A stretch of 64,000 nt of DNA from Hemileia vastatrix (GCA_030280995.1 JASXTE010000001.1:15161001-15225000); one strand, 5' to 3'; counted from the first letter of the stretch, positions 10,687 to 22,419 are shown. Notes: a model not told the origin generated them from the letters alone. A program made the numbers and translations.

Positions 10687-11399
10687 TTAAGACAAAATAT
10701 TTTCACAAGATATTCCAATAGCATCAACATTTCTATTAGGAAACTTGGCCATCTCAGATTCAAAGAGGCATCTTCTCTCTTGATGCCAAAACAACCATCC
10801 ACATATGTTACTGGAGTAACCTATCACCTGGAATCCAATAGCCTGATTTTCAAGTTTTGTCTTAATCTCCTTATGAACATGGAAAAAAGCCTTCTCACCA
10901 AATGTATGTAGATTATTGAAATTAGGCTTGGTGCCAAAAATTATTTCAAGTGGGGCAGAGTCTATAATTTTGGTGTTGGGAAGATGATTGTGGATGAATA
11001 AAGCCCATTGATAGACAAGTCCCCAGAAGGATTTTGGGAGGCTACTGGAAAGAAGTGAGGTACTTGCAATGTCTCCAAAATTTGTGTTGAAGCATTCAGC
11101 AGGGCCATTTTTCTTGGCATGATATGGAATTTTAACCTCATGAGTTTTGCCAATAGATGAAAGATAATGCTTCATATCTGTACTGGGTAATTGACCACCA
11201 TCCATTTGCAATACAATGAGATTTTTCAGTTAAATTAGATATCCTATTCAGGAAAGTACAGATAGCAGTCATAGCATAAATTTTGGTTTTCAGCATAAAA
11301 AGCTCACCATATGTTGAAAATGATTCCCTGAACAGAGTGGCATATTTGTACCCACCAATGGCTTCATATTTAATCTGGCCAATAGGGTTGCCTACCACA
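10687..11399 (-). pseudogene. Copia integrase relic, cut by a MITE
   Basis: The fragment upstream (11399-11211) includes GYKYATLFRESFSTYGELFMLK, resembling the integrase core around the first Asp. The second (11211-10687) includes MQMDGGQL where SDNGGEF is usual, NGPAECFN with the catalytic Glu region, ALFIHNHLPN, and the C-terminal FGEKAFFHVH and QVIGYSSN segments. The frame changes between the two fragments. The N-terminal zinc-binding region should lie beyond the MITE at 11650 but I could not identify it. Confidence 0.7.
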
Positions 11400-11649
11400 C
11401 ACCACACAATATGGGGGGCAGACTTGCTAGTAAGTCCACAACCTTGGACCCAAACTCACCACAGATTGAACACACATTGAGCTATTGATAAAGGAACCAT
11501 ACAATCGGGGATGAAAACCACTCAGAATAAAAGTTTTAGGTGGGTGTTCAAGTAGAGTTCAGTATGGGTTCAGTATGAGTTCAGTCTGAGCTCCATCTGA
11601 GTTCAGGTTGAAAACTTGCTAGCAAGTCTACCCCCTATATTGCATAGTG
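11400..11649. mobile_element. MITE, CACCACACAATATGGGGG family, copy 1
   Basis: A 250 bp non-coding element with inverted ends CACCACACAATATGGGGG and CCCCCTATATTGCATAGTG, flanked by the 3 bp duplication ACA (11397-11399, 11650-11652). Each end has a second inverted block, GACTTGCTAGTAAGTCC against ACTTGCTAGCAAGTC, that could fold. The middle repeats GAGTTCAG- and GGGTTCAGTATG-type motifs. A second copy is at 22420-22680. The 3 bp duplication fits a PIF/Harbinger-mobilised MITE, but no partner transposase is seen. Confidence 0.85.
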
Positions 11650-12169
11650 ACAAGAGAGAAAATTTGTTCTAGGGCTAATTATATTTGAGCAGTTTTTTTG
11701 AAAACAATTTTACCTATGATTAAATCAGCAGATTGAATTTTTCTTTAAGGATATTCCACAGGTAAAACTATTCCAATATTGAGACTAATAAGTTTGTGTA
11801 GAGATCAATAACTGGTGTGGCCAAGGCATCAATTTCAATCTAGCAATGATCCAGTTGCAGAATAAGGATGGTAAATAGAGGTGGAATTGACATCATCAAT
11901 AAATAAAGTGGAGAAGCAAATTTTGGTATCTTGTGCAGCAATAGTGGGAGAATAGTTTATAGCATCTTTTGTCATTTAAGAAGGGATATTGGTTGTATTT
12001 ACAGTCTATCTCCTGGAACAAACATCAATATGTCCAAAAATGATATCAGATCCATAATAAGTAAGAACAATATTATTATCCCTTGACATGAAAAACTTCA
12101 TACCAGCCTTTGCTAGATCAAACAAAGAAATGAGAGTTATCCTAGCTTCAGGACAGAAGAAAACATTCT

Positions 12170-12388
12170 TTAAAAAAAATTACATCCTAACCCTTTGAGA
12201 GTAATTTTATTACCACCAGTAATAAAAGAAAATTTACTTTTAGTTTCAACCTTAACAGGGATGTGTGGAAAAAAAGGTTGATAGTTGGATATTATACTCA
12301 CATCACCAGTGACATGATGGGTAGCCCCAGAGTCAATAATGACCATAGATGAGGATGATTTTTTGTTCATCCATTCAACACTTTTCAA
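12170..12388 (-). pseudogene. Copia protease relic
   Basis: A 72-residue frame with VIIDSGATHHVTGD near residue 16, the D-S-G active-site form of copia aspartic proteases, followed by VKVETKSKFSFITGGNKITLKGLG, the usual flap region. The flanking gag and integrase frames are broken, so the polyprotein cannot be made whole. Confidence 0.75.
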
Positions 12389-12520
12389 GTCCTAATGTCC
12401 AATGTAAGTTGAAGGTTCTTCCATAGAGAAAGAATATATCTCCACCACTTTATCATCAAGTTCTGCTAATTTCAATCCTACTTTACTTCTATTATTTCCA
12501 GATGCTTTATTAGCTTTTTT

Positions 12521-13465
12521 TCAGATTACCAACTTGTACTTGAAGATAAAATTAAATTTTGAGGGAAGAATTATAGAAGGGGTATTGAGGATTATAAAGA
12601 CACTTGGGCTGAATGTGCTTTGTTGACCTAAAATCAAAACATTGACACATAGGATTGGGTGAGAAATAGGAGTTGAGTAGGGGTTTAGATTGAGTTTTTC
12701 CACAAAAAGAATTGATCTCTACATTAGCAATGTTAGGAGATTTTTTTGAGTGCTGGAGGTGGTAAAGTTTAGATTCAGTATTTAAGAGTTCAGTTAGATA
12801 ATCATTATGCATCATTGGAAGACCATTTTGATTGCATTACTGACATCATTTGAGAGATTGGCATCCAAAAGAGGGAGGGGGACCTGAGAAATTATAAATT
12901 TAAATGAGTCATTGGTAGAATTAAAGCCAGTAAAAATTATTGCATACACACTTTGTTGGACTAGTTCCCAATGTTTTTTGGAAGAAAAAAAGTGTTGGGA
13001 TACAATAGGAAGTAGGTTTTTGAAGAAAAACAACCAAGTTGGGTGAGTTGGCCAGTTGAATTTTTTAAAGAGAATAAGATATGCCTCTCAGCAGGAGGAG
13101 GAATGAGAAATGAGTTGCTTCAGATGTTTATCAATGGTATTTGAAATGATGGTCCTAGCTAGAGTATCTACCATACCACCAGATGAGCATTAAGTATCAT
13201 CAAGAACATAAGATCAGGTGTCAATATATTCATTCATGACATCTTGCATATGCCAGCTATAGCTGTAAACCCACAGTTTCTCAAAATTGCATGTGTCTTT
13301 GAAGGTAGAGCTGAGGGATTTGAAACAATGTTCAACATCATCTAGGGACACCATAGGAGGGGAATTTCTAGAAGATGAATTTTGTGCATTGAAGGCATTG
13401 GAAGCCATATTAAAATGAGGAAGAGTGTCATGGGTAAAAGAAGGGTGAGGTGTTTGTTTACCCAA
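12521..13465 (-). pseudogene. Copia gag relic
   Basis: Three overlapping frames (13465-13214, 13033-12812, 12815-12521) read as one broken gag. It starts MGKQTPHPSF; a middle part includes IIFTGFNSTNDSFKFIISQVPLP-like helices; the end contains a degenerate cysteine cluster (CQCFDFRSTKHIQPKC) where the zinc knuckle should be. Assignment rests on position upstream of the protease and on the copia-gag look of the helices. Confidence 0.6.
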
Positions 13466-13600
13466 AGAAGTAACTAAATCAGAAGTGAGAGAGCAATTAG
13501 GAGCCCTACCATGTGATTAAGGCATAAAATGAACCAACTTTAAAGAAAATAGAAAGGGTGGGGACAGTTATTGAGTGAAATTTGGGGAAAGTTGGGTAAA

Positions 13601-14510
13601 ATTTTGTTGCCTTGGTGTCATGGCTTGCAAGTATAACATCAAGCAGTGTGAGAGACAGGATTCAAGTCTTGATATTGCATGCTATAATATTTAATGAAGT
13701 GTGAACAAGGGTCCCATAATCTGTAATAGTATTTCAGTAAAAGAACTTAGAGATAAATCAATAATGCATTACTCTACCTGTAATAGTACATCAGTAACAG
13801 AACTCCAAGAAGAATTGGAGTTAGTCAGATGTGCTATTACAGTCTATATACAATAAGTCACATGGTAGCTAAGTCATCATATGTCTAATTACATAAAAAA
13901 TTTAGTTGAAAGTTCTGATTAGGCATGAAGTTGAGATTTTTTGTCAGCTTGTGTATCAGCCATTGTTGGAGTAATTTTATCCTCTAATAGGTACTCTCTC
14001 TTAAAAAAAGTAGGAAATCATGGTGGTGTGCAAGTGAACATAAAAAATACACCAGTATTGTTTGCTATGCTTCTTAGAAAAATATACATGATAAGATTTG
14101 ATAATAATTATTTAATTTAACTAAAAATTTGTTGCTTCATTTTTTGTTTCAAAATCTTCAATATGCACTTTTTTCTCTAAAAAAACACAAATTTGAAGCA
14201 GCCATATACATATCTGACTATAATAAAAATCTTTTTGTGATAAGAGGAAATTATTTTTAAATTTACAAACAAATAATGAAGAGCTTGTATGTTTTTGGAA
14301 AAGCACATAACTAGGTAGTATGCTCAAAATTATTTTAATACTGTCCAATTATCACTCAATTTCATGTCTCACCATATGTTACTTGTTGTTTATCTGAAAG
14401 CCAGGTAATATAAAATGGTAGTAGTTTAAGAAAGTTTTTGCATTGGTATGGTAACCAATGAAATTGTAAAAATATGGAAATTTTAGAATATTTCATCCTG
14501 CCACAGCCAT
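13601..14510. other. Non-coding AT-rich spacer
   Basis: No credible gene. Near 13720-13830 there is a loose duplication around CTGTAATAGTA(T/C)ATCAGTAA. It may include decayed copia LTR sequence, but I found no matching pair. Confidence 0.4.
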
Positions 14511-14513
14511 ATT

Positions 14514-14838
14514 GGGGGGGTGCCAGTTCTGGCTAATCTGCACTTAACTTAAGTATGGATTTCAAACCAAATCAGCACTTACCAATCATCACTTAAATTT
14601 TGCAAAAAAGTCACTTATTTTTAAAATGGGTGTCAGTTATGGCCTCAAATCAGCACTTTTCTCCTGATTATTTATTCTAAACCACATGTTGGCCACAGCA
14701 TCCCTGTTGCATGTGATAAACTGACCACCCTCCCTACCCATCAATCCTCGGTACACATCCCTCACTTGAATTTGCAACATTTTATTATGATTTTTTGACC
14801 AGACATGTTCCCCTTCTTTTTTACTTCTTGCTTTAACC
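14514..14838 (+). mobile_element. Truncated left end of a family-1 element
   Basis: Starts GGGGGGGTGCCAGTTCTGG after ATT (14511-14513), followed by the palindromic subterminal block and the stretch seen at 59140-59345 in copy I (GGGTGTCAGTTATG, CCACATGTTGGCCACA). It is cut at 14838 by the LTR of the next element. The first base of the terminus is G instead of A and the run of G is longer, consistent with decay. Confidence 0.75.
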
Positions 14839-16330
14839 TGTCAGCCTGGATATCCCCAGGACTGAGTAAAAAACACTTATAAATTTGGTTAAACACATGG
14901 ACTATACATGGAAACAATAAATAAAAGTACAAAAGCTGTATACATAAGTAAAAATTATGATAAAATACAATATATACCGTTATAACACCTTATATACATG
15001 CATTTATCCATCTTTTATAAGTCTTATGTACTTAATTAAGTTGGAATATGTTAGGAGAATATTAAAAACCTTAAATATAAGGCTAAATAATTTTTAAGTA
15101 GACTTAAAGCTGTTGTTTTCATTGTTTTTTGTGAAAAACAAGAAATGCACTTTAAATCACTTAAAAGTTGACTATATGCACTATATTTTTAATAATATTA
15201 AAAGTGTGCTTTGACAGATAAATTTTTCTTAGTTAGGACTATTGATCTGGCTACTTAAATGCAGAAAAATAACACTTTTCAAATTTGGTGTTTTTTATGC
15301 CAGAAATGGCTTCTGTGTACTGGCCACATACTGCCTGCATTTTTCCTGTGTGAATAGCTTCATTTTTAGCAAAGTTAGCTTTTTCACACTATAATTACCC
15401 CACATTATATGCCCACTGTGGGGAAACACGCTAAAATAGGTGACTGGTGCTTATTTAGTGTCCTAATCTAATTATGAGTGCATTGACCTTTTTATATGCA
15501 CTTATTTCATTAATAACCTCAAGCTTGGCAACTTTAATTCACTACCACACTTAAATTTTCCTAAATAAGTCAAGGATTTACCCATGCAAGTGTCTTCCAA
15601 GGACTGCATGTAGTTACCCCACATCTCATGCCCTTTTTGGGGTTTTAAGTGGTTTCTCAGTCGATATTGGTTATTTTTGAATGGGGATTTCACATAGTTT
15701 AATGTCATAATTAGCCCCATAATTTCTACTTTTAATCTTCCTTAATATTGAGTAATAATTAGTCTTATTATTTCCCTTTTTAGTCTTCTATTTTAATTCA
15801 TTACATGCATATACTCTCTTTTTTGCTTATTATTTATTTTTGATGGATTATCCCTATTACTACAGGATTTTGGCAGGTGATATCATTCTAATTATGTTAC
15901 TGGTAACTCTTCATATTTTTGGACAGGTCTATTAGCTGGAATGAGGCGTCATTAGCCATGTGTAGAACTGGTAAATCAAGGGGTTCATTGGAGGAGTTAC
16001 TGGGTATAAAAGGAGCAGGTTTTTTGGTCTTGTTTTCTACATTCTTTATGATTACAATCAAATATATAACCCATAAAATTACAATACATATCAATAGCAC
16101 TTATAAAGTCTTTGAATAGTATCTGAATTATTACATCTATTTTTCTACCAAATATAAGATTGTAACCCATTTATAATTAGTGAGATAAAATTTACTGAGC
16201 CCCTTATATTGAGTTATATTTTAAAACTTATTGGATTTGTACTACAGTATTCATATTAGACCATTAAAATAATCTAGAAAACTTACTATTCAAGCTATTT
16301 CACTTCTTTGTACTTGATCTCAGCCTGAAA
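14839..16330 (+). repeat. 5' LTR of the plus-strand gypsy element
   Basis: Begins TGTCAGCCTGGATATCCCC and ends CTCAGCCTGAAA. A second copy with the same ends, split by transposon I, is at 57652-62906, and a third, inverted, starts at 62917. The 1492 bp length equals the second copy once the insert is removed. It contains the intact version of the target site (TTATATTGAGTTATATT near 16205-16221) used by transposon I. Confidence 0.85.
16006..16016 (+). promoter_or_regulatory. LTR TATA box
   Basis: GGGTATAAAAGGAG-type sequence late in the LTR, conserved in the other two LTR copies (near 58818 and, inverted, near 63253). This is the expected place for the retroelement core promoter, with transcription starting some 25-35 bases downstream. 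Confidence 0.6.
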
Positions 16331-16837
16331 ATTGGGGACCTTTCCTCAAGAATTCTGTTGGTTATTTTCCAGTAAGTAAAAATTCAAAAAGAGGCTACAA
16401 GTAAATAAAATCCCTATAGAAATATTTGGATAATTACAACAAGTTGGGGTCACTTATATAGTTATTTCAGAAAAATAAGCCCTGTTATATGATAAAATTG
16501 TGATATTGAATCAACAATTTTACCACTAATTTAACATAAAAATTGTTCTTAGTGGGAGTCTGTCAATAGACCAATTAATTTTGTGATATTTTCAGATAAT
16601 AAAGAATATTACTGACAAATTTTCTTTTTTAAACATAAAAACATGGCTACATATTGTAGACCAGTTATATCAAGTGACCACATAAAAGCATATTTGACTT
16701 TTGGCACTTATAAATTCACTTAATACTTACAAGTAAGCAATTAAATTGTCTTCAGTAGTATTGATTAATACTGATAAAGCTCCTTTTTGAAGTCTTAATA
16801 TCTCAAATTTTAATTTTGATTTAAATTCCATGTAAAA
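16331..16837. other. Gypsy leader with candidate primer-binding site
   Basis: Directly after the LTR comes ATTGGGGACCTTTCCTC. The related minus-strand element has AATGGGGGTCTTTCC at the same place (28558-28573, complement). The TGGGG(A/G)(C/T)C start suits a tRNA 3'-end primer site, but the tRNA was not identified. The rest is AT-rich leader without a gene. Confidence 0.45.
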
Positions 16838-17339
16838 ATGTGTGACAACAACAATGACATTGTGAGTAATAGGGAAAAAACTTATAACTTAAGACCTAGA
16901 GCTAAAAGACCTGTAACAGGATGCTCAAATGGAGCACCAGGATTCTCCCACCAACAGAAACACTCCACAGATGTCTCTGGAGGAAAGGGAAAGAATTTTA
17001 AAACAAGTATCAATAAAAAAAACAAAAAATATTTTGCAAGGAGAAATTCACTCCCTATCCACTCTTCTAAATGCCCTAACAATAAGAGTAAACAATATAG
17101 TAGAACAGATGAAAAATATGGAGAAAAGAGACACACAGGGTTTTATAGAAGTCAACCAAGCTACAGTGGGACTAAAAGCTCAACCAACAACTGTTGTATC
17201 AAAAAATTTCACAGTGGCAACAGAAAAACCTCCAGCCCAAGATGAGGATAAAAAGATAACAGTCAGCAAATGGAAGTGGGACTGGTATGCCCAAAATTAC
17301 AACAACCCTCCACAGCAGGGATCCAGCAGTCACACTTAA
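16838..17339 (+). pseudogene. Leading frame(s) of gypsy element, two overlapping phases
   Basis: Two frames overlap: 16838-17245 (MCDNNNDIVSNREKTYNLRPRAKRP...) and 16929-17339 (MEHQDSPTNRNTPQMSLEERERIL..., ending near KWKWDWYAQNY). The minus-strand gypsy has the same pair at 28065-27670 and 28040-27525, with matching landmarks SLEERE/SIEEKE, SIKKT/TIKKT and KWKWDW. The second phase is clearly conserved as protein. The first is conserved mainly at its N-terminus (NLRPRAK against NTRSKAK). I infer a basic N-terminal piece joined to the second frame by splicing or frameshift. Function unknown; it is probably the start of gag. Confidence 0.55.
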
Positions 17340-17399
17340 AGGGGAAAGGCAAAGAGAGGCAGGGGAAATGGAATAAGAACTTGGTAAGTAATCCATCCT

Positions 17400-18990
17400 C
17401 TCATACAATTATATGACACTAAAAATGAATTACTCATAGGTAATGAGATTGATAGAGAGTTATTGGATATAATTGATAAAGATTTAAAAAATTATTCATT
17501 TGAAAATAACATTTTAAATTTGGCTTTACATGATGACCATGTACATAGTTTTATTGATCACCAGGATAATACTAGTCATATTAAAATGGAACCAAGTGAA
17601 GTAAATCTTGAGCCTGAAAACTAGTCTTCTGAGTTGGACATGGAAAAAATTGAATATTTTTTAAAAGAAATTCCAATGGAATCAAAAATCATTAGCAAAT
17701 TGTTATTGAGGATTGAAAAATTGGAATAATTCTCTAAAGAGTCAAACAATAATACAGAAAGTGTATTATTAAACCTTAAACAATCACTGAGTACCACAGC
17801 CAATAGATTAAAAACCATTGAAAATCCAAATAATGAATTAATAAATGAAAATAAAAGATTAACATCTGAGATTAAGAATTTAAAAAATAAATTAGAACAT
17901 TCTCAGAATATTATGGCTACCATAGAGGGATTTGTGAAATTTTCCTTTTCTAATGTGAATGATAATTTAACCCATGTTCCTGTAATAAAGTATTGGTTGC
18001 AAAGAGTGGAAATTGAAGTAGCTAAAATTTTGAAAAATACTGATAAAGTAAAGGACAACATGTCCAATGTGGAAAGAATACCAGTATATATGAAACATTC
18101 AGATGATAACCCAATGATTGAACATGAAAATAGGGTCATGGTTTCTGAGAATATAAAATCAGTAAAAGATGAAATAAATGATCATCTTTCCAGAGTAAGT
18201 GAATTACTTAATACTCCTCAGGTTAGCGAAGTAAAAAGGAACCAAAAAAGCTGGCCTAAGTTAGATCAGTACCCTTCTTTTGATAGGGATTCAGAGTCTA
18301 ATTTGCAACAATTCATTCATAGAATTGATAACTTAAAATTTTCATACAAACTACCTGATGAATAAATTACATCAAATTTGATATCTTTATTTACAAATGT
18401 GGCCTTATTATGGTTTGAATCTGTATTTAGTGAGGGAATTAACTACTCCTGGAATGAATAGAAGACACTAATTTAAAGGCAATTTGGTGGCCCAAAATTC
18501 AGAATCACTCAACAAAGATTGTATGAGAAAGTCAGATATAATCCAAATTCTGGGGATAAAACTATGGTATTTTTGATGAATATAATAAAAATCATGAAAG
18601 CCATGAATCTAAAAATGGATTATGATGAGTGGAAAGAAAAAATAATATATAAATTGCCTATATCAGTCAGAGACATTATTGTAGCTAGAACTGAAACCAT
18701 CAGAGATACTTCTGGGTTTATTAATATATGCAATGAAATATTATTGAACCACAAATATGAAGCCAGGTATAATAATTACAAGTAAAATATTGAGGTAGTA
18801 AAACCTACTACAAATAATTTACCAGTGGAGAAGAAAAAACCTTCAGCTCCCCTTGTCCCTAAAAGACAAGAAAGTAACACTTGCTACAAATGTAATGAAC
18901 CTTGGGCTAAAGGTAATACTTGTAAGAAAAGAATAAATATTATTGAAAACTCATCAGATTCTGAACCAAATAATCATGAAGAATAAAAGG
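17400..18990 (+). pseudogene. Gypsy gag relic
   Basis: Broken frames align with the 465-residue gag at 25880-27277. Shared landmarks are DEINDHLSRVSELLNTPQVSE, KRNQKSWPKLDQYPSF, RIDNLKFSYKLPDE, LYEKVRYNPNSGDKTMVFLM and ISVRDIIVARTETI (each within 18120-18720). A zinc-knuckle remnant CYKCNEPWAKGNTCKK lies near 18880-18928, with Asn in place of the His. At least five stops interrupt it (for example after LPDE at 18363 and in the codon after NNYK at 18782). Gag would form the particle and bind RNA; this copy cannot. Confidence 0.75.
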
Positions 18991-19070
18991 AGGAATCTAG
19001 TGAGAATTGTAAAAGTAAAGTTTCTTAAAGTGATGATGAAAATGAGATATATGTATTAGAGCAGCATATT

Positions 19071-19451
19071 GTGTACCTGAATGATGCAATACCTCATACA
19101 GATACATCTTTAACTTCCATTGAGAAAACTAAAATGATTAAAGATGTAACTCATGATATTTACAAAATCACACCTATTAGAGCACCTGTTATTATATGTG
19201 GAAAAGAAATGAATGCCATTCTTGACACTGGGACTGCAGGTAGTGTAGTTTCTATAAATACATTAATGAAACTTGATGGTAAGTATAAAGAAAAACTGGA
19301 ACCTGTAAAGACAAAGAACTGGATTGGTTCTGGTTCAGTATTACATCCAATTGTCAAATACAAAATTGCTGTATTCTTTAAATATAATAATAATTATGTA
19401 AGAGCAGTATGTGAATTTGTAGTAATGGATAATAATAATTGTAGTGATTAG
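19071..19451 (+). pseudogene. Gypsy aspartic protease relic
   Basis: Contains AILDTGTAGSVVS near residue 50, the D-T-G active-site motif of retropepsins, and NWIGSGSVLHPI, matching NWRGFGSVLHPI in the minus-strand element. The frame opens after upstream stops and closes at a TAG where the relative reads through (SDQF/SSCF region), so it is broken on both sides though the core is intact. Confidence 0.75.
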
Positions 19452-19472
19452 TTTATTATTGGCAATGACTTT

Positions 19473-20439
19473 TTGAAAAAATTTGGCATCAAACTAGATG
19501 CTGAAAATAGTTTCTTCACTATAGGCATGATTGGGAAAAAAAAATTCAAGATTTACTCTGAAAATTCAGTTTATTCAATTGCTCCTAAAGAAGAACAACT
19601 GCAAGGCGGAAGAACCACCACTGAAGTGTTAGAATTGGAAAATGAAATCCAAAAAGCCTCTTTCAGTCCTCAACTCTCAAAAATTGTAGAAAACATTATT
19701 TTGAGATTGATAAAATCTTATCCTATGGCATTTGCTAATGGTTCAAATGAACAAGGATTGGTCAAAGACCATGAGATGAAAATATCTTTAAGTTGTGATT
19801 TGGATAATATTCCTGGCAGCTTGAAAAAGAAACCTTACCCAGCTTCTCCTGCAAAAAGGAAAGACATTGAAGACAACATTAAAGTGTTGTTAAAAATGGG
19901 TATTGTTGAAATAGCAGACACAACACCTAAGTATTGTGTTATTTCACCAGTTTTATTCTCTTATGAAAAAGATAAGGCAATATTATGTGGTGATTACAGA
20001 GCTCTGAATAAATTCACTGAAGATAATATTTAACCTCTAACAAGGATAGCTTCTATCCATGCTACCTTACAAGTTGCATAATATATTTCCTGTCTGGATG
20101 GAAACAAATGTTACCACCATATTCCTTTGAAAAAGAATTCTCAGAATTTCTTACTCAAGACCACACACATGGGGATATATAAATATGTGAGAATGCCTTT
20201 TTGCCCAAAGAATGCCCCTTCAGTCTTCCAAAAATTGATGTATAGTGTTTTTCATCTGGAAATGGTTGAAGGATGGCTTTTAGTTTACATTGATGACATC
20301 TTAGTGCTTTCAAAAACATATGGTGAAAATTTAAATCACCTGAAAAAAGTATCTCAAAAAATGGATGAAATTAATATGACAATTGCATGAAAGAAATGTA
20401 AGTTTGGGTTTCAATCCTTGAAAGTACTTGGATATGTTG
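19473..20439 (+). pseudogene. Gypsy reverse transcriptase relic, truncated
   Basis: RT fingers and palm are readable: PYPASPAKRKDIEDNIK, VLFSYEKDKAILCGDYRALNKF, then, after stops, GNKCYHHI, YKYVRMPFCPKNAPSVFQ and the catalytic LVYIDDILVLSKT at about 20284-20322. The last visible part is KCKFGFQSLKVLGYVVS, which ends at 20439 against the LTR of the other gypsy element. The catalytic YIDD is kept here, whereas the relative has YIDE. Stops at 20031, in the codon after LQVA and at 20388 make it non-functional. Confidence 0.8.
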
Positions 20440-21819
20440 TGTCAGTGTGTGCTAGTATCTAAGTTTGATTTAATAGTAAATAATAATGGTACTACTACTT
20501 ATTAAAAATTATTTTGAGATTAAACCTCAAAGAAAGACTTATAAAATAGTTATTCTCAATATAAACTCACAATACTTGGATTTTTATGCATGCTAGTGGT
20601 AGAAAATAGATAAATAATATATAGTTATAGCTTATATAAAAATAAAATCAATTTATAAATGCTTTATAATATATTTATATATGATAAGAATTGTTTTATA
20701 GTGTTTATTTGAAGTGTAGTAAGTAAGTGATGTCCAATAACCCATCAAATCCTCCCTTACTTATACCAAAATCCACTGGAGTGCACAGACCTACAATCCA
20801 GATGATTTAACTGCTATCCCCAGCAATTAAAGCACTGTGGGGGCCCATCACCTCTCGATGGCGTCAACTTCAAGCAGTTTCAACACCCAGACCTCCAGTA
20901 AGGACCCTCCATCACAATTAATGATACCACAGACTTATACCATAAATAGAATAAATAGATAAAAGCAGATACCATAAAGAAACAAGTAAAATAAATCATC
21001 CAAAGAGTATATAATCAAACCCAAAGCATATAAAGGAACCAAATTAACTTTCTAAGCCCCTAATAACATCCCAAAGTATCCATATTAACCCAGTAATGAT
21101 ACCCCAGCCCATAAATCTGTAAAAATCCATCAAATGAAGCAGATTAAGTTGTCAAAACTGGATATATGCACATGAAAAAGGTGTATATACATGTGTAGGC
21201 ATTGTGAGTCCACTGAATATGTCCATATGACCTAAAATAAGCAGAAAAATAAACTTTATAGTCTATTAACAGGTTGAAACCCACTTATAGACCTAAATAT
21301 ACATAATATAACTACATATTTTACTGAATATGAAGTTTATGTGTACATATAAGCTAATGTATGTCTATAATTACTTAATATCACTTAAGATAAGTATATT
21401 ATGACTCCATTATCACCTTAATAATTATTATTAAGCTATGGATAATCTATTTAAACTATTATAAATCACATAATAGAGTAATAATTATATATATATGTAT
21501 TAGGGGGTATCAAAGTTTGAAATCTTCCATTTCAAAATACCTCTTTTTTCTGCAAAATCACCCATGATTATTTTTTAAAATATGCCATATTGTGCCCCCA
21601 AATCACCTTTTTACTGAGAATTAATGTCAAGTTTGTGGCTTTCTATTTGTGTTGTGAAATACCTTTTAAATAATTACAAATTTCTAACTTTGATACCCCC
21701 TATTATAACCATATATATTCGTATTATAACCTTAATTTTAGCTTATAAGCTTAATGTAATTAAGGTTATCTTATTTTAAACATAAGAATTACTCAGTCCT
21801 GGGGATACCTAGGCTGACA
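20440..21819 (-). repeat. 3' LTR of the minus-strand gypsy element
   Basis: On the minus strand it starts TGTCAGCCTAGGTATCCCC and ends CACACTGACA. It is 1380 bp including a 200 bp MITE and its 3 bp duplication; without them about 1177 bp, close to the 1193 bp 5' LTR. The divergence between the two LTRs (many substitutions by eye) indicates an old insertion. Confidence 0.85.
21502..21701. mobile_element. 200 bp MITE with AGGGGGTATCAAAGTT ends
   Basis: Inverted ends AGGGGGTATCAAAGTTTGAA and AACTTTGATACCCCCT, flanked by ATT on both sides (21499-21501, 21702-21704). The first bases equal the family-2 terminus (AGGGGGTATCAATGTT), so the element was probably moved by the same type of transposase. 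No coding content. Confidence 0.85.
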
Positions 21820-21831
21820 CTCCCTCACCCA
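21820..21831 (-). promoter_or_regulatory. Polypurine tract of the gypsy element
   Basis: On the minus strand GGGTGAGGGAG immediately precedes the 3' LTR. This is the expected position and composition for priming plus-strand DNA synthesis. Confidence 0.7.
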
Positions 21832-21935
21832 AAAAACATTAAAAAAAATGTTAAGACATTTTAATTAATAAGTAAGGAGTGAATAGAAAAATAGTTTTTA
21901 AATTTTCTATGATACATATACTGAATTAAACAGTA

Positions 21936-22100
21936 TTATTTGGATTTAAATTTTTTCAAGAGATTTTTAAGATCAGAGATTTCATTTTCTGGAATCCACT
22001 GGTCATATTCACTTGATTTATTTTTAAACCTTAATAGATACTCAACTCCCTTATCTTTTGTAAGGTGTCTCTTTTTAAGTATCTTTTCAATTTCTGCCTT
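21936..22100 (-). pseudogene. Integrase-linked chromodomain of the gypsy element
   Basis: A 54-residue frame too short for a usual ORF call. It reads KAEIEKILKKRHL, KGVEYLLRFKNKSSEYDQW, IPENEI and LKNLLKKF: the chromodomain pattern of an aromatic/hydrophobic strand pair, W near the middle and a C-terminal helix. In chromoviruses this domain follows integrase and can direct insertion to particular chromatin. It lies in the same phase as the frame at 22113-22367 but is cut off from it by two TAA codons. Confidence 0.7.
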
Positions 22101-22112
22101 TTAAAATATTTC

Positions 22113-22419
22113 TTAAGGTTGCTGTTTATGCCTTACTGATCTTCTTAGAGATAGAGAAGTATCATTAGAATGGTATGGTTTTATAAGAGAAATAGGAAAT
22201 ACTGGATGTTTTCCATCATATGGTGCATATAGAAAAAATTCAACAGCATTGTTTCCAACCATCTTTTTTCCTAAAAATGGTCCAATGAATGGATCCTTCA
22301 ATTTAAAATTACCATTTAAATTGAAATGTAGTGTAGAAATAAGGACTTCATCACCCTCTTTGAACATTTTTTCTTCATGGGCTTTATCTCATCTTTTCTT
22401 CTCATCCTCAAATGCCTTA
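22113..22419 (-). pseudogene. Integrase C-terminal (SH3-like) part of the gypsy element
   Basis: Reads MFKEGDEVLISTLHFNLN, FKLKDPFIGPFLGKKMVGNNA, then HPVFPISLIKPYH. This matches the GDxVLL...KLxPxFxGPF pattern that follows the core in gypsy integrases. It is separated from the core by the MITE at 22420-22680 and from the chromodomain by two stops. Confidence 0.75.

Larger units (their letters stand above)
9480..13600 (-). mobile_element. Degraded Ty1/copia retrotransposon
   Basis: Minus-strand fragments appear in the copia order: gag (13465 downward), protease (12388-12170), integrase (about 11400-10687), reverse transcriptase (10674-9769). Integrase before RT is the diagnostic copia arrangement. 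Every domain is broken by stops or frameshifts, and a MITE (11400-11649) sits in the integrase. I could not find LTRs at either end, so the limits are approximate. Confidence 0.8.
14839..20439 (+). mobile_element. Degraded Ty3/gypsy (chromovirus-type) element, 5' part
   Basis: Layout: 5' LTR (14839-16330), leader, small first frame, gag, protease, RT. It ends abruptly inside RT at 20439, where the minus-strand gypsy element begins. Order PR-RT and the match, domain by domain, to the element at 20440-29766 place both in one lineage. RNase H, integrase and 3' LTR are absent, and I could not confirm that they resume after 29766. Every long frame carries stops. Confidence 0.8.

Noticed and set aside
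16882..17136. Antisense hydrophobic frame over the gypsy leading frames
   Set aside because: Shadow of a lysine-rich coding strand.
20440..20444. 5 bp target duplication for the minus-strand gypsy
   Set aside because: Left TGTTG and right CTGGC do not match, so none is claimed.
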